A stretch of DNA of 14,635 nucleotides from an uncultured Bacteroidales bacterium (GCA_946406095.1 CAMJJO010000030.1:1-14635), one strand, 5' to 3'. Positions 7,530 to 14,635 are shown, counted from the stretch's first letter. Translations and numbers: made by a program. The notes: generated by a model not told the origin, from the sequence alone.

Positions 7530-9326
7530 ATGAGAAGATTCATACTGCTTGCCTTGTGCCTGCTTGCCTGGACGTCTGCTTTTGCAGCGCCCCGCTACGA
7601 CATTGTCCCTACTCCCAAGCATCTGACCGAGGCAGAAGGATTCTTCCGCCTCGACAAGAATACCGCCCTGGTGGTGGAAGATGCCGCTTTCGAAGAGATC
7701 GCGGCCGATTTCAAGGCGCAGGTTAAGCACGCTTCCGCCCTGGACGGCAGCAAGACCAGGATAGTGCTCCGCAAGCGCGATGGCTTCGGAAAAGAGGCAT
7801 ACAAACTGACCGTGACCCCTTCGGAAGTGCTTATAGAGGCTTCCGAGGTTAACGGGGCGTTCTATGCCCTGCAGACTTTCAAGCAGCTGCTGCCGGATGC
7901 CATTTATGCGCAGGCGCTCAAGAAGCCGGTGAAGTTCCTGGCACCCTGCTGCACCATAGATGACGAGCCGGAATTCTGGTACCGCGGATTCCTTTTCGAC
8001 TGCGGCCGCTTCTTCTTCCCTAAAGAGGAGATAATGAAATTCATCGACCTCTGCGCCACCTACAAGCAGAATATGTTCCACTGGCATCTCACCGAAGACC
8101 AGGGCTGGCGCATCCAGATCGATAAATATCCCAAACTCACCGAAGTGGGTGCCTGGCGCAAGGAAACGGCTTGGCACAGCGGCAAGGGCAATGGCATCCC
8201 GCACGGCGGATTCTACACCAAGGACGATATCCGCGAAGTGGTGGAGTATGCCCGCAGGCGCTGTGTGACTGTGATTCCAGAGGTAGAAATCCCCGGGCAC
8301 AGCACGGCTGCCATCGCGGCCTATCCCGAACTCAGCTGCTTCCCGGACCGTCACTACGAGGTTGAAACCAAGTGGGGCATACACAAGAATCTCTATGCTC
8401 CCACGGCCACCACATTCCGTTTTCTGGAAGACGTGTTTACCGAGCTTTTCGAGCTTTTCCCTTCGCCAATCTATCATATAGGAGGGGATGAGGCTCCCAA
8501 GGATGTGTACCGCGAAAGTGCTTACTGCCAGGATCTTATGACCGTCCTGGGTCTTGAAAACGTGGAGGAACTCCAGACCTTCTTCGTGAAGAGGATGGGG
8601 GATTTCCTTCGCAGGCACGGCAAGACCGTGATTGGCTGGGACGAGATTCTGGACGGGGGAGCGCTGGAAGATCCTATCGCCATGTCTTACCGCGGCCACG
8701 CTCCTGCGGCCAGGGGCATCAAGCGCGGGATTCGCGTAATTCTCACCCCCAACCGCTGGTGCTACCTCGACAACAGGCAGGAAGACCAGTCGGACGCCGT
8801 GGACCAGAACGTGTTCATGCCGCTCAAGAAAGTATACAATTACTATCCTTCCGTCGATTCTCTTAAAGACCTGAGCGCCAAATATATAGTGGGTTACGAA
8901 ACCTGTCTGTGGACGGAGTATGTCCCTGATAACGAGACTGCCGAGTATCAGGCTTTTCCGCGCAATGTGGCCGCAGCCGAAGTGGGCTGGACATCCCGCG
9001 AAAACAAGGACTGGGAGTCGTTCCGCAGACGTATGCCCAAGGTACTTTCCACCCTGGACTGGAAAGGAGTCCGGTATTGCCCGGTATATTATGACGTGAT
9101 ATTCGATTACGACCGCAATATAGGCTTCCCCAAGCCCATGAACCTGATGCTGGACGACCCTTCTGCCGAGGTGCATTACACCCTGGACGGAAGCACTCCG
9201 ACAATGAAATCGCCCCGCTACGACGGCACCCCTTTCATGGTAGACAGAGGCAGCGTAATCAAAGCCCGCGGATTCCGCAAGGGCAAACCCATAGGCAAGG
9301 TCACAACCAAAGAATTTGCAAAATGA
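7530..9326 (+). CDS. GH20 beta-N-acetylhexosaminidase, Sec-secreted
   Basis: A 598-residue exo-enzyme of glycoside hydrolase family 20, which removes terminal beta-GlcNAc or beta-GalNAc by substrate-assisted catalysis. A Sec signal peptide without a lipobox (residues 1-20, ending SAFAA) indicates the periplasm or secretion. The GH20b-type N-terminal domain covers about 22-145. The catalytic TIM barrel (about 150-490) contains FHWHLTEDQGWR, PEVEIPGHSTAAI and HIGGDEAPK with the catalytic pair Asp320-Glu321. A C-terminal domain with VHYTLDGSTPT (about 540-597) is of the Fn3-associated/chitobiase C type. Of the three Trp that normally cage the acetamido sugar, Trp370 (GWDEI) and Trp461 (CLWTEY) are present but the middle one is Tyr387 (MSYRG). 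Its ATG directly follows the previous stop; its last 4 nt overlap the next gene. Linkage and sugar preference are not determined. Confidence 0.95.
   Translation: MRRFILLALCLLAWTSAFAAPRYDIVPTPKHLTEAEGFFRLDKNTALVVEDAAFEEIAADFKAQVKHASALDGSKTRIVLRKRDGFGKEAYKLTVTPSEVLIEASEVNGAFYALQTFKQLLPDAIYAQALKKPVKFLAPCCTIDDEPEFWYRGFLFDCGRFFFPKEEIMKFIDLCATYKQNMFHWHLTEDQGWRIQIDKYPKLTEVGAWRKETAWHSGKGNGIPHGGFYTKDDIREVVEYARRRCVTVIPEVEIPGHSTAAIAAYPELSCFPDRHYEVETKWGIHKNLYAPTATTFRFLEDVFTELFELFPSPIYHIGGDEAPKDVYRESAYCQDLMTVLGLENVEELQTFFVKRMGDFLRRHGKTVIGWDEILDGGALEDPIAMSYRGHAPAARGIKRGIRVILTPNRWCYLDNRQEDQSDAVDQNVFMPLKKVYNYYPSVDSLKDLSAKYIVGYETCLWTEYVPDNETAEYQAFPRNVAAAEVGWTSRENKDWESFRRRMPKVLSTLDWKGVRYCPVYYDVIFDYDRNIGFPKPMNLMLDDPSAEVHYTLDGSTPTMKSPRYDGTPFMVDRGSVIKARGFRKGKPIGKVTTKEFAK
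8076..8110 (+). repeat. 35-nt direct repeat, copy 1 (inside first GH20 gene)
   Basis: This stretch is identical base for base with 9920-9954 in the second GH20 gene. It encodes the conserved FHWHLTEDQGWR segment of the catalytic barrel. The copies lie 1844 nt apart and the flanking bases differ at once on both sides. Confidence 0.8.
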
Positions 9327-11170
9327 CGAATAAGATAATCTGCTTACTGTCAGCTGCTTTGCTGCTTTTTTCCTGCACCGGAAAAAAGCCGGAGCAGAAA
9401 CTGATTTCGGTTATCCCGGAACCCTCTTTCTTGCAGCAGACCGAAGGGGTGTTCGCGATCGACAGGAGAACCCCGGTTTTCGTGGATTTTGTCGACTCCA
9501 GCCTCCTCCGCACCATAGGATTCCTGAATGAAAGGCTGGAAAAGGCGGCGGGCTTTTCTCTTGAAATAGTTCAGGACGATCCCCTCCGCCACGGGCAGGA
9601 AAAGGGCATCTTCGTCCTGGATGCCGGCCTGATGAAGGAGTGCTACAATCTGGATATCACTCCCGGGCGGCTACTGATCGAATATGGGGATGGCGCAGGC
9701 CTCTTCTATGCCGTCCAGACCATCCTGCAACTGCTTCCGCAGGAGATTTTTGCGGAAAGCAGGCAGAGGGGAGTGAAATGGGAGGTCCCCTGCTGCTCTG
9801 TGGAAGACAGCCCCCGCTTCCCGTACCGGGGAATGCATCTGGACTGCTGCCTGCACTTCTTCAGCATAGACTTCCTTAAGAAATACATAGACGTGATGGC
9901 CCTGCACAAGGTGAACCGTTTCCACTGGCATCTCACCGAAGACCAGGGCTGGCGTCTGGAAATCAAGAAATATCCGCTGCTGACCGAAAAAGGCCAGTGG
10001 CGCAAAGAAACCGTTATCGGCTCGCTCGCTTCCGGCTTCTATGATGGCAAGCCTTATGGCGGATACTATACCCAGGAGGAAGTCAAGGACCTTGTGAAGT
10101 ATGCCGCAGAACGTTATGTGACCATCATCCCGGAGATCGAGCTCCCCGGCCACGCGCTGGCGGCAATCGCCTGCTATCCGGAACTCAGCTGCGGCCTGGA
10201 AGACCACTACGAAACCGCTACCCGCTGGGGCATCTTCCGTCAGGTCTACTGCCCCAAGGAAGAGACCTTCAAGTTCCTGGAGGATGTGTTCGACGAGGTT
10301 TTCGAGCTCTTCCCCACGGAACTCGTGCATATCGGAGGCGATGAGTGCCCCAAGGCGAGCTGGAAGAAATGCCCTCATTGCCAGGCACTTATAAAGAAAC
10401 TAGGGCTCAAGGACGAGTTCGAGCTCCAGAGCTGGTTCATTCAGCGCATGGAGAAATACATCAATTCCAAAGGCCATCAGATCATCGGCTGGGACGAGAT
10501 ACTCCAGGGTGGTCTGGCGCCCAACGCCAAGGTCATGTCCTGGCTGGGGGAGGAAGGCGGAATCAAGGCCGCCCAGCAGCATCACGAAGTGGTGATGGCG
10601 CCCTATCCCAAGTACTATCTGGACTACTGGCAGGCGGATCCCGAGAGCGAACCGCTGGCAATGGGAGGCCCCACGACGCTTCGCACCATGTATGAGTATA
10701 ACCCTGTGCCCGAGGTGCTTACGCCGGAAGAAAGGCGCTACATCATCGGCGTGGAGGGTTGTGTATGGACCGAGTATATGCCTACTCCCGCCCGGGTCGA
10801 GTATATGGCCTGGCCGCGCATGTGCGCCATCGCCGAGGCCGGCTGGACAAAGCGCCCCAAAGACTGGGACGGCTTCACCCGCAGGCTCGAGGAGCATCTG
10901 GGCAGGTTGGACCTTCTGGACGTGGGATACTGCAAGGCCTTCTTCGATCCGTTCATCGAACTTCATAAAGACACGGAATACAGCAAGATAGCAACTATCA
11001 GCATCGATGCTCCTGATGCGGAAATACGTTATACGCTGGACGGAACTGCTCCCACGGAAGCCTCTCTGCTTTACACCGGGCCTTTCGTGATCAACCGTCA
11101 GCAGACGGTCACGGCGGCAGCCTTCCGTGAAGGACATATTCTGGGAAATATAAAATTTAAGAAATTTTAA
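9323..11170 (+). CDS. GH20 beta-N-acetylhexosaminidase, lipoprotein
   Basis: A 615-residue GH20 enzyme, a tandem paralogue of the preceding gene. Unlike that copy it is a lipoprotein: MTNKIICLLSAALLLFSC, acylated Cys18, so it is probably membrane-anchored at the periplasm or surface. The N-terminal GH20b domain is at about 25-165. The catalytic barrel (about 168-510) has FHWHLTEDQGWR, PEIELPGHALAAI and HIGGDECPK with catalytic Asp340-Glu341. The substrate-caging Trp set is complete: Trp390 (GWDEI), Trp407 (MSWLG), Trp482 (CVWTEY), together with YLDYWQ. The C-terminal IRYTLDGTAPT module (about 560-612) matches that of the first copy. The start overlaps the previous stop as ATGA, and murQ begins 16 nt after its stop. 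Keeping two paralogues with different anchoring suggests sequential trimming in two compartments or two linkages; that is inference. Confidence 0.95.
   Translation: MTNKIICLLSAALLLFSCTGKKPEQKLISVIPEPSFLQQTEGVFAIDRRTPVFVDFVDSSLLRTIGFLNERLEKAAGFSLEIVQDDPLRHGQEKGIFVLDAGLMKECYNLDITPGRLLIEYGDGAGLFYAVQTILQLLPQEIFAESRQRGVKWEVPCCSVEDSPRFPYRGMHLDCCLHFFSIDFLKKYIDVMALHKVNRFHWHLTEDQGWRLEIKKYPLLTEKGQWRKETVIGSLASGFYDGKPYGGYYTQEEVKDLVKYAAERYVTIIPEIELPGHALAAIACYPELSCGLEDHYETATRWGIFRQVYCPKEETFKFLEDVFDEVFELFPTELVHIGGDECPKASWKKCPHCQALIKKLGLKDEFELQSWFIQRMEKYINSKGHQIIGWDEILQGGLAPNAKVMSWLGEEGGIKAAQQHHEVVMAPYPKYYLDYWQADPESEPLAMGGPTTLRTMYEYNPVPEVLTPEERRYIIGVEGCVWTEYMPTPARVEYMAWPRMCAIAEAGWTKRPKDWDGFTRRLEEHLGRLDLLDVGYCKAFFDPFIELHKDTEYSKIATISIDAPDAEIRYTLDGTAPTEASLLYTGPFVINRQQTVTAAAFREGHILGNIKFKKF
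9920..9954 (+). repeat. 35-nt direct repeat, copy 2 (inside second GH20 gene)
   Basis: Identical to 8076-8110. Both copies are in frame and use the same codons throughout, although the paralogues have otherwise diverged widely at nucleotide level. Confidence 0.8.
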
Positions 11171-11171
11171 C

Positions 11172-11179
11172 TATATTTG
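11172..11179 (+). promoter_or_regulatory. Possible internal -7 box before the murQ-like gene
   Basis: TATATTTG, the same octamer as in the susC promoter, ends 7 nt before the murQ ATG at 11187. No TTG is found 19-21 nt upstream. If active it would give a transcript with a leader of only about 3-4 nt, separating the cytoplasmic enzyme from the rest of the operon. Confidence 0.3.
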
Positions 11180-11186
11180 AGGACTT

Positions 11187-12017
11187 ATGGCAATTAGACT
11201 AACTGAGCAGCCTTCTCTTTACGACCATCTCGAAAAGAAATCGGTTGCGGAACTTCTTCGCGACATCAACAACGAAGACAAAAAGGTGCCCCTCGCTATC
11301 GAGGCTGTGCTCCCGGACATAGAAAAACTTGTAAATGCCATCGAGGCGCAGCTCCGCGCAGGCGGGCGCTTCTTCTGGCTCGGCGCCGGCACCGGCGGCA
11401 AACTCGGTGTCCTGGACGTGCTGGAGGTGCCCAATACCTATGGCGTAGATCCTGAAATCTGGCAGGCCGTGCTTGCAGGCGGCAACGAGAATCTCGTGCT
11501 GGACCTGGAAGAGGCCGAGGATGATGTCGACGAAGGATGGGTGACCCTCAGGGACAAACATCACATCACTCCCAAAGATATCGTGGTCGGCATTTCCGCC
11601 AGTGGCTGCACTCCCTACGTGATGGCAGCGATGAAGGCTTGCAAGGAGCACGGAATCCCTTGCGGCAGCATCTGCAACAACCCCGGCTCTCCCATTTCGG
11701 ACTATGTGGATTATCCCGTGGAGATAGTCTGCGGCCCCGAATTCATCACCGGCAGCACCCGAATGAAGTCCGGGACATCCCAGAAACTTATCTGTGACAT
11801 GGTCAGCACCACCATCATGTGCCGCCTCGGCCGTGTGGAGGGCAACCGGATGGTGCAGGCCAATCTCATCAACAACAAGGTAGTCGACCGTCTCACCCGC
11901 ACCATGGTGGAGCGCAATCCCCAGCTCAGCTACGAGTTCTGCGAGGAAACCATACGCAAGACCGGCGGCCTCAAGAAGGCGGAAGAATATCTCAGAGCAC
12001 AAGGAATCATCAAGTAA
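11187..12017 (+). CDS. murQ: N-acetylmuramic acid 6-phosphate etherase (MurQ-like), SIS domain
   Basis: A 276-residue cytoplasmic protein with no signal peptide, the only non-exported product of the operon. MurQ removes D-lactate from MurNAc-6-phosphate to give GlcNAc-6-phosphate in peptidoglycan recycling. The N-terminus (LTEQPSLYDHLEKKSV, INNEDKKVPLAIE) and the SIS core follow MurQ closely: GAGTGGKLGVLD (67-78), SASGCTPYV (138-145 region), GPEFITGSTRMKSGTSQK (183-200). Glu80 and Glu111 (AEDD) match the catalytic glutamates Glu83 and Glu114 of E. coli MurQ. Oddities: the sugar-phosphate loop usually reads GTSGRLGVLDASE but here GTGGKLGVLDVLE, so Ser and Arg are lost. It is about 20 residues shorter than the E. 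coli enzyme, mainly at the C-terminus. It may therefore act on a related lactyl or amino-sugar phosphate. The gene starts 16 nt after the GH20 gene and ends 6 nt before the next. Confidence 0.85.
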   Translation: MAIRLTEQPSLYDHLEKKSVAELLRDINNEDKKVPLAIEAVLPDIEKLVNAIEAQLRAGGRFFWLGAGTGGKLGVLDVLEVPNTYGVDPEIWQAVLAGGNENLVLDLEEAEDDVDEGWVTLRDKHHITPKDIVVGISASGCTPYVMAAMKACKEHGIPCGSICNNPGSPISDYVDYPVEIVCGPEFITGSTRMKSGTSQKLICDMVSTTIMCRLGRVEGNRMVQANLINNKVVDRLTRTMVERNPQLSYEFCEETIRKTGGLKKAEEYLRAQGIIK

Positions 12018-12023
12018 AACCCT

Positions 12024-13376
12024 ATGAAACTTCGCGTTTTTATATTGGCCGCTGCGGTTCTCGCCATTCTCGCCCCTTCCTGCGACAAGAACAAGGAAAA
12101 GGGGAGTGAGGCGAAGAAGTATGCCGGAATCATCTTCAACGAGGTCGCGGCTCACGACGAGACCGAAGAGTTCGCCACCTGGGTGGAGCTTTACAACACA
12201 TCTTCCGAAACCATTTCCCTCGAAGGCCTTTCGTTCTTCATTACGGACAGCTATTTCAAGGGGCAGAAGATAGGTGAGCTCTCCGGAAGCATGGCCCCCG
12301 GCGAAAGGAAGGTCGTGTCGACCGAGGATTCCTCCCTGGCGACCGGTTTCGCCTCGAATGCGGCGTTCACCCTGGTCCTGGGCCCCTCCAACAGCGATCC
12401 CGTGGCCACTTTCGAGCACAAGGACGATGAGCCTTCCCTCGGCTACTTCGCCAGCTGGCAGCGTATTCCCGACGTTACCGGGGAGATGCGCAAGCTGACC
12501 TATTCCAGCCCTGGCAAGGAGAATCAGCTGTTCGATTTCAGCAAGACCCGCCGCACGGCTGTCTGGACCTGGGGGTCCCACCTCTCGGACCTGATAGCGG
12601 ACGATGGCGCCAAGATGCGTGAACTCAAGCGTCTGGGCTACGATCATATCCTGCTGAACTATGCCGGTTACGCCAAGAAGAACTATCACAATCAGGCTGT
12701 CAAGTTCACCAAACTCGCCGATGAGATAGGCCTTACGGTTCACGTTTGGCTGCAGGCTTTTTATGACGGAGGTTGGATCTGCCCTATCGACGACGAAAAG
12801 AAAGCCTATAAGGAAGAGGTCTACGAGCGCATCCGCAACGAGGCGACCGAATATCTTGAGAACTGGGCGGTGAAAGGAGTGCATCTGGATTATATCCGTT
12901 TCGGCGGCACAGCTTCCAGTCATAACTGGGGCGTGGGAGAGAATGCCGTCAACTCCGTGAACGCCGTCAACCGTTGCTGCCGCGAGATCCGCGAGATCTG
13001 CGACGGCTACGACGAGGGCCTCATCACTTCCGCAGCGCTCATGCCGGAGGCCAACTCCAGCCAGTATTATGGTCAGAAACCCGCGGAAATGGCGAAGTAT
13101 ATCCATGTTTTGATGCCCATGATCTACCGCTACGGCTCCTACAACATGAGCGACGATACGTTCAAGAGCAATTCCAACCACTTTGCCGACCAGGCTGCAA
13201 AGGGCGGCGGCGTTTCCTGGACAGGCATCCAGACCTACGATGCCAACACCCAGGGAATGACGGCCGAGAAGATGCGCAGGGATATCGACCTGATCACCGA
13301 AACCCGCTCCGAAGGAATCGTGCTCTTCCGCTATCAGCTCGGCACATTCCCGGATATCACCGATTTGTATAAGTAA
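12024..13376 (+). CDS. Lipoprotein: lamin-tail domain plus TIM-barrel putative glycoside hydrolase
   Basis: A 450-residue lipoprotein with lipobox LAPSC (Cys20). Residues about 33-150 look like a lamin-tail domain (GIIFNEVAAHDETEEFATWVEL, LYNTSSETISLEGLSF, APGERKVV), a small Ig-like fold found on secreted bacterial proteins. Residues about 178-450 look like a TIM barrel of the uncharacterised glycoside-hydrolase-like group: WTWGSH, LGYDHILLNY, LTVHVWLQAF, KGVHLDYIRFGGTA (284-297), SAALMPEA (336-343), YYGQKPAEMAKYIHVLMPMIYRY (two halves, 348-370) and GIVLFRYQLGT (431-441). Asp289 and Glu342 sit at strand ends where such barrels carry catalytic acids. From memory, the HLDYIRF, YYGQ and PMIY signature also occurs in wall-associated proteins of methanogens; this was not searched. 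Its substrate is unknown. It follows murQ by 6 nt, and its surface location fits a role in first attack on the glycan. Confidence 0.7.
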   Translation: MKLRVFILAAAVLAILAPSCDKNKEKGSEAKKYAGIIFNEVAAHDETEEFATWVELYNTSSETISLEGLSFFITDSYFKGQKIGELSGSMAPGERKVVSTEDSSLATGFASNAAFTLVLGPSNSDPVATFEHKDDEPSLGYFASWQRIPDVTGEMRKLTYSSPGKENQLFDFSKTRRTAVWTWGSHLSDLIADDGAKMRELKRLGYDHILLNYAGYAKKNYHNQAVKFTKLADEIGLTVHVWLQAFYDGGWICPIDDEKKAYKEEVYERIRNEATEYLENWAVKGVHLDYIRFGGTASSHNWGVGENAVNSVNAVNRCCREIREICDGYDEGLITSAALMPEANSSQYYGQKPAEMAKYIHVLMPMIYRYGSYNMSDDTFKSNSNHFADQAAKGGGVSWTGIQTYDANTQGMTAEKMRRDIDLITETRSEGIVLFRYQLGTFPDITDLYK

Positions 13377-13423
13377 AACCGAAACCAAATATCATCTATT
13401 AACCAATTTCAAAACACAGCATT

Positions 13424-14635
13424 ATGAAAAAATTGCGTTTTTTCCTGGTGAGCGTTGCCGCAATGGCAATGATGTTCACCGGCTGTAAGAACACCAAAGA
13501 GACGCCCGCTCCGGACAACTCTGTTGGTAAAGCCACTCTTACAGATGTCGTGAACGTCGCCGCTGCTTCCTACAAGACTTGGGAAGATGGCGAAGAGTTC
13601 CCGACCACCTTCAAGGTAGGAAAGCTCGACCTTTCCATTGCTGAGTACCAGTTTGCCATCTGCAAGGCCCTGGTAAACATCAATGCAGGAAAGAAGGACG
13701 ACATCGAGATCCTTACCTACAAGCCCGCCGAGCATCCTGAAAAGGACAGCTACGACAAGGAGACCATTGCTGTTGCAAACGGCCCCAAGAACGGGGACGA
13801 AACCGAAGACCTGGTCAACGTTGCAACCAGAATGTTGGCCCGTATGGAGTCCGACCTCCGCGTTCCTAACCAGACCAACTTCACCCGCAACGGCAGTGCA
13901 ATCGCATTCTCTACCAACCGTGCCACCCTCGTCATCTCCCGCGCACTCGCTGGATACAAGGCCGAAGGCAAGCTCGCAGAGAGTGTTTCCGCCGACTACA
14001 AGGGCGCAGCCGCTACCCTGAAGGCATTCGCTACCGAACTAGTCAAGTATCTCGACGTTTGGGAGAAGACTGTCGGTACCGTCGATGCTGACGGTTCTCA
14101 CAATGGCGCTAACGCCTGGCAGAACGTGCACTTCATTCCTATCGAGCCTTCAGGTGGTTACACCAGCGCTCCCATGTACGATCAGGGCCAGTTCCCTGTA
14201 TGGCATCCCGTTGTCGATGGGCGCGAGTACACCGCAGCAGAATGCTGGAGCGTCGCAGCTCAGGGTATCATGGACCTCGTCACTGTCGAGGGTTCCTCTC
14301 TCCTTCAGCCTCAGCGCAATCCGTTCGTGCACACGATGGGTAACGGTAAGTCTCTCTCTGAGCCTATCCCTACACCTGCCGAGTATGCGACCGTGACCGG
14401 CTTCAACGCCTATCCTTGGTACGAGAACACCAACGATTCTCCTATCATCAACTTCTCCGAAGAACTGCCTTGCACCGTCGAGTTCCTCTGCCATGAACTT
14501 GGTTGGTACCTGACCCGTTGCACCCAGTTCGACACCCCTGCCATCGGTAACTTCCAGCAGTTCGGTAAGGGTGAAAGCGTGATCAACTATGGCGATTACA
14601 ACGGTGTCATTTCCGCAATGCGCACCTTCCTCATC
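13424..14635 (+). CDS. Lipoprotein with repeated pseudomurein-binding-like units, 3' end missing
   Basis: The first 404 residues of a lipoprotein; the frame is open at the window end. The signal peptide ends in lipobox MFTGC (Cys21). The mature part seems built of four related units in which a short beta segment is followed by an amphipathic helix. Anchor segments are VGKLDLSIAEYQFAICKAL (65-83), IAFSTNRATLVISRAL (160-175), DGREYTAAECWSVAAQGI (265-282) and LPCTVEFLCHELGWYL (348-363), 79-107 residues apart. The first unit (FPTTFKVGKLDLSIAEYQFA, then ICKALVNINAG) recalls the pseudomurein-binding repeat of archaeal wall proteins, from memory of that family. No enzyme motif is seen; a glycan- or wall-binding surface protein is the best guess. 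The 47-nt gap upstream is the longest in the operon and shows no hairpin or TAnnTTTG box, so co-transcription is likely. Confidence 0.6.
   Translation, partial: MKKLRFFLVSVAAMAMMFTGCKNTKETPAPDNSVGKATLTDVVNVAAASYKTWEDGEEFPTTFKVGKLDLSIAEYQFAICKALVNINAGKKDDIEILTYKPAEHPEKDSYDKETIAVANGPKNGDETEDLVNVATRMLARMESDLRVPNQTNFTRNGSAIAFSTNRATLVISRALAGYKAEGKLAESVSADYKGAAATLKAFATELVKYLDVWEKTVGTVDADGSHNGANAWQNVHFIPIEPSGGYTSAPMYDQGQFPVWHPVVDGREYTAAECWSVAAQGIMDLVTVEGSSLLQPQRNPFVHTMGNGKSLSEPIPTPAEYATVTGFNAYPWYENTNDSPIINFSEELPCTVEFLCHELGWYLTRCTQFDTPAIGNFQQFGKGESVINYGDYNGVISAMRTFLI

Noticed and set aside
6204..9176. Very long minus-strand open frame (990 codons) opposite the ceramidase-fold and first GH20 genes
   Set aside because: It runs antisense to genes with clear family motifs and its translation shows no recognisable domain or signal. 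Codon bias in these GC-rich plus-strand genes leaves the opposite frame free of stops.
6180..11170. Operon dedicated to ganglioside or sphingolipid breakdown (ceramidase fold next to hexosaminidases)
   Set aside because: The fold-family match suggested it, but the amidase serine is absent and the MurQ-like and wall-type downstream genes do not fit sphingolipid breakdown.
11199..13388. 729-codon minus-strand open frame opposite the murQ-like gene and the TIM-barrel lipoprotein
   Set aside because: It spans two unrelated plus-strand genes and their 6-nt gap and encodes no recognisable motif; a compositional artefact.
13377..13423. Possible separate promoter or terminator in the longest gap of the operon
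   Set aside because: No TAnnTTTG box, hairpin or T run is present in these 47 nt, so I see no support for a transcription boundary.
1..14635. CRISPR arrays, tRNA or rRNA genes, insertion sequences, phage or plasmid functions
   Set aside because: No regularly spaced repeats, transposase or integrase motifs, or RNA-gene signatures were seen on either strand.

Overview
The window looks like a chromosome segment of a gut-type Bacteroidales (Bacteroidota) with fairly high GC, mid-50s percent by eye. Three things point there: a complete SusC/SusD pair, promoters of the Bacteroidota form (TTG, about 20 nt, TAnnTTTG), and start codons preceded by A-rich sequence instead of Shine-Dalgarno sites. Genus cannot be fixed from this; a Rikenellaceae- or UBA932-like lineage is only a guess.

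Left part (1-1015): housekeeping genes. On the minus strand lie the N-terminal end of a GyrB/ParE-type topoisomerase subunit (probably parE) and, just upstream of it, a small exported DUF1573 protein. On the plus strand, divergent from these, is a 56-residue 2[4Fe-4S] ferredoxin with its own promoter and a strong intrinsic terminator.

Right part (1018-14635): one tightly packed plus-strand operon of eight genes, cut by the window end. The order is susC, susD, a neutral-ceramidase-fold lipoprotein, two GH20 beta-N-acetylhexosaminidases (one Sec-secreted, one a lipoprotein), a MurQ-like MurNAc-6-phosphate etherase, a lipoprotein with a lamin-tail domain plus a TIM-barrel putative glycoside hydrolase, and a lipoprotein with several pseudomurein-binding-repeat-like units. 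Junctions are overlaps of 11 and 4 nt, one direct abutment, or gaps of 6-16 nt; only the last gap is longer (47 nt). This is a polysaccharide-utilisation-type locus for an amino-sugar-rich glycan. The surface lipoproteins and SusCD would bind and trim the substrate, the GH20 enzymes would release terminal GlcNAc/GalNAc, and the etherase would act on phosphorylated amino sugar in the cytoplasm. No regulator, inner-membrane transporter or sugar kinase is visible here.

Main points of interest: (1) a near-perfect 29-nt palindrome on the susC promoter and start site, in a locus with no local regulator; (2) a ceramidase-fold protein that has Asp where the family's nucleophilic Ser should be; (3) a divergent MurQ-like protein inside a SusCD operon; (4) two final lipoproteins that together recall wall-associated proteins of methanogenic archaea, raising cell-wall glycan (bacterial peptidoglycan or archaeal pseudomurein) as the substrate; (5) three genes whose -7 boxes lie only 4-7 nt before the start codon, suggesting leaderless or nearly leaderless mRNAs.
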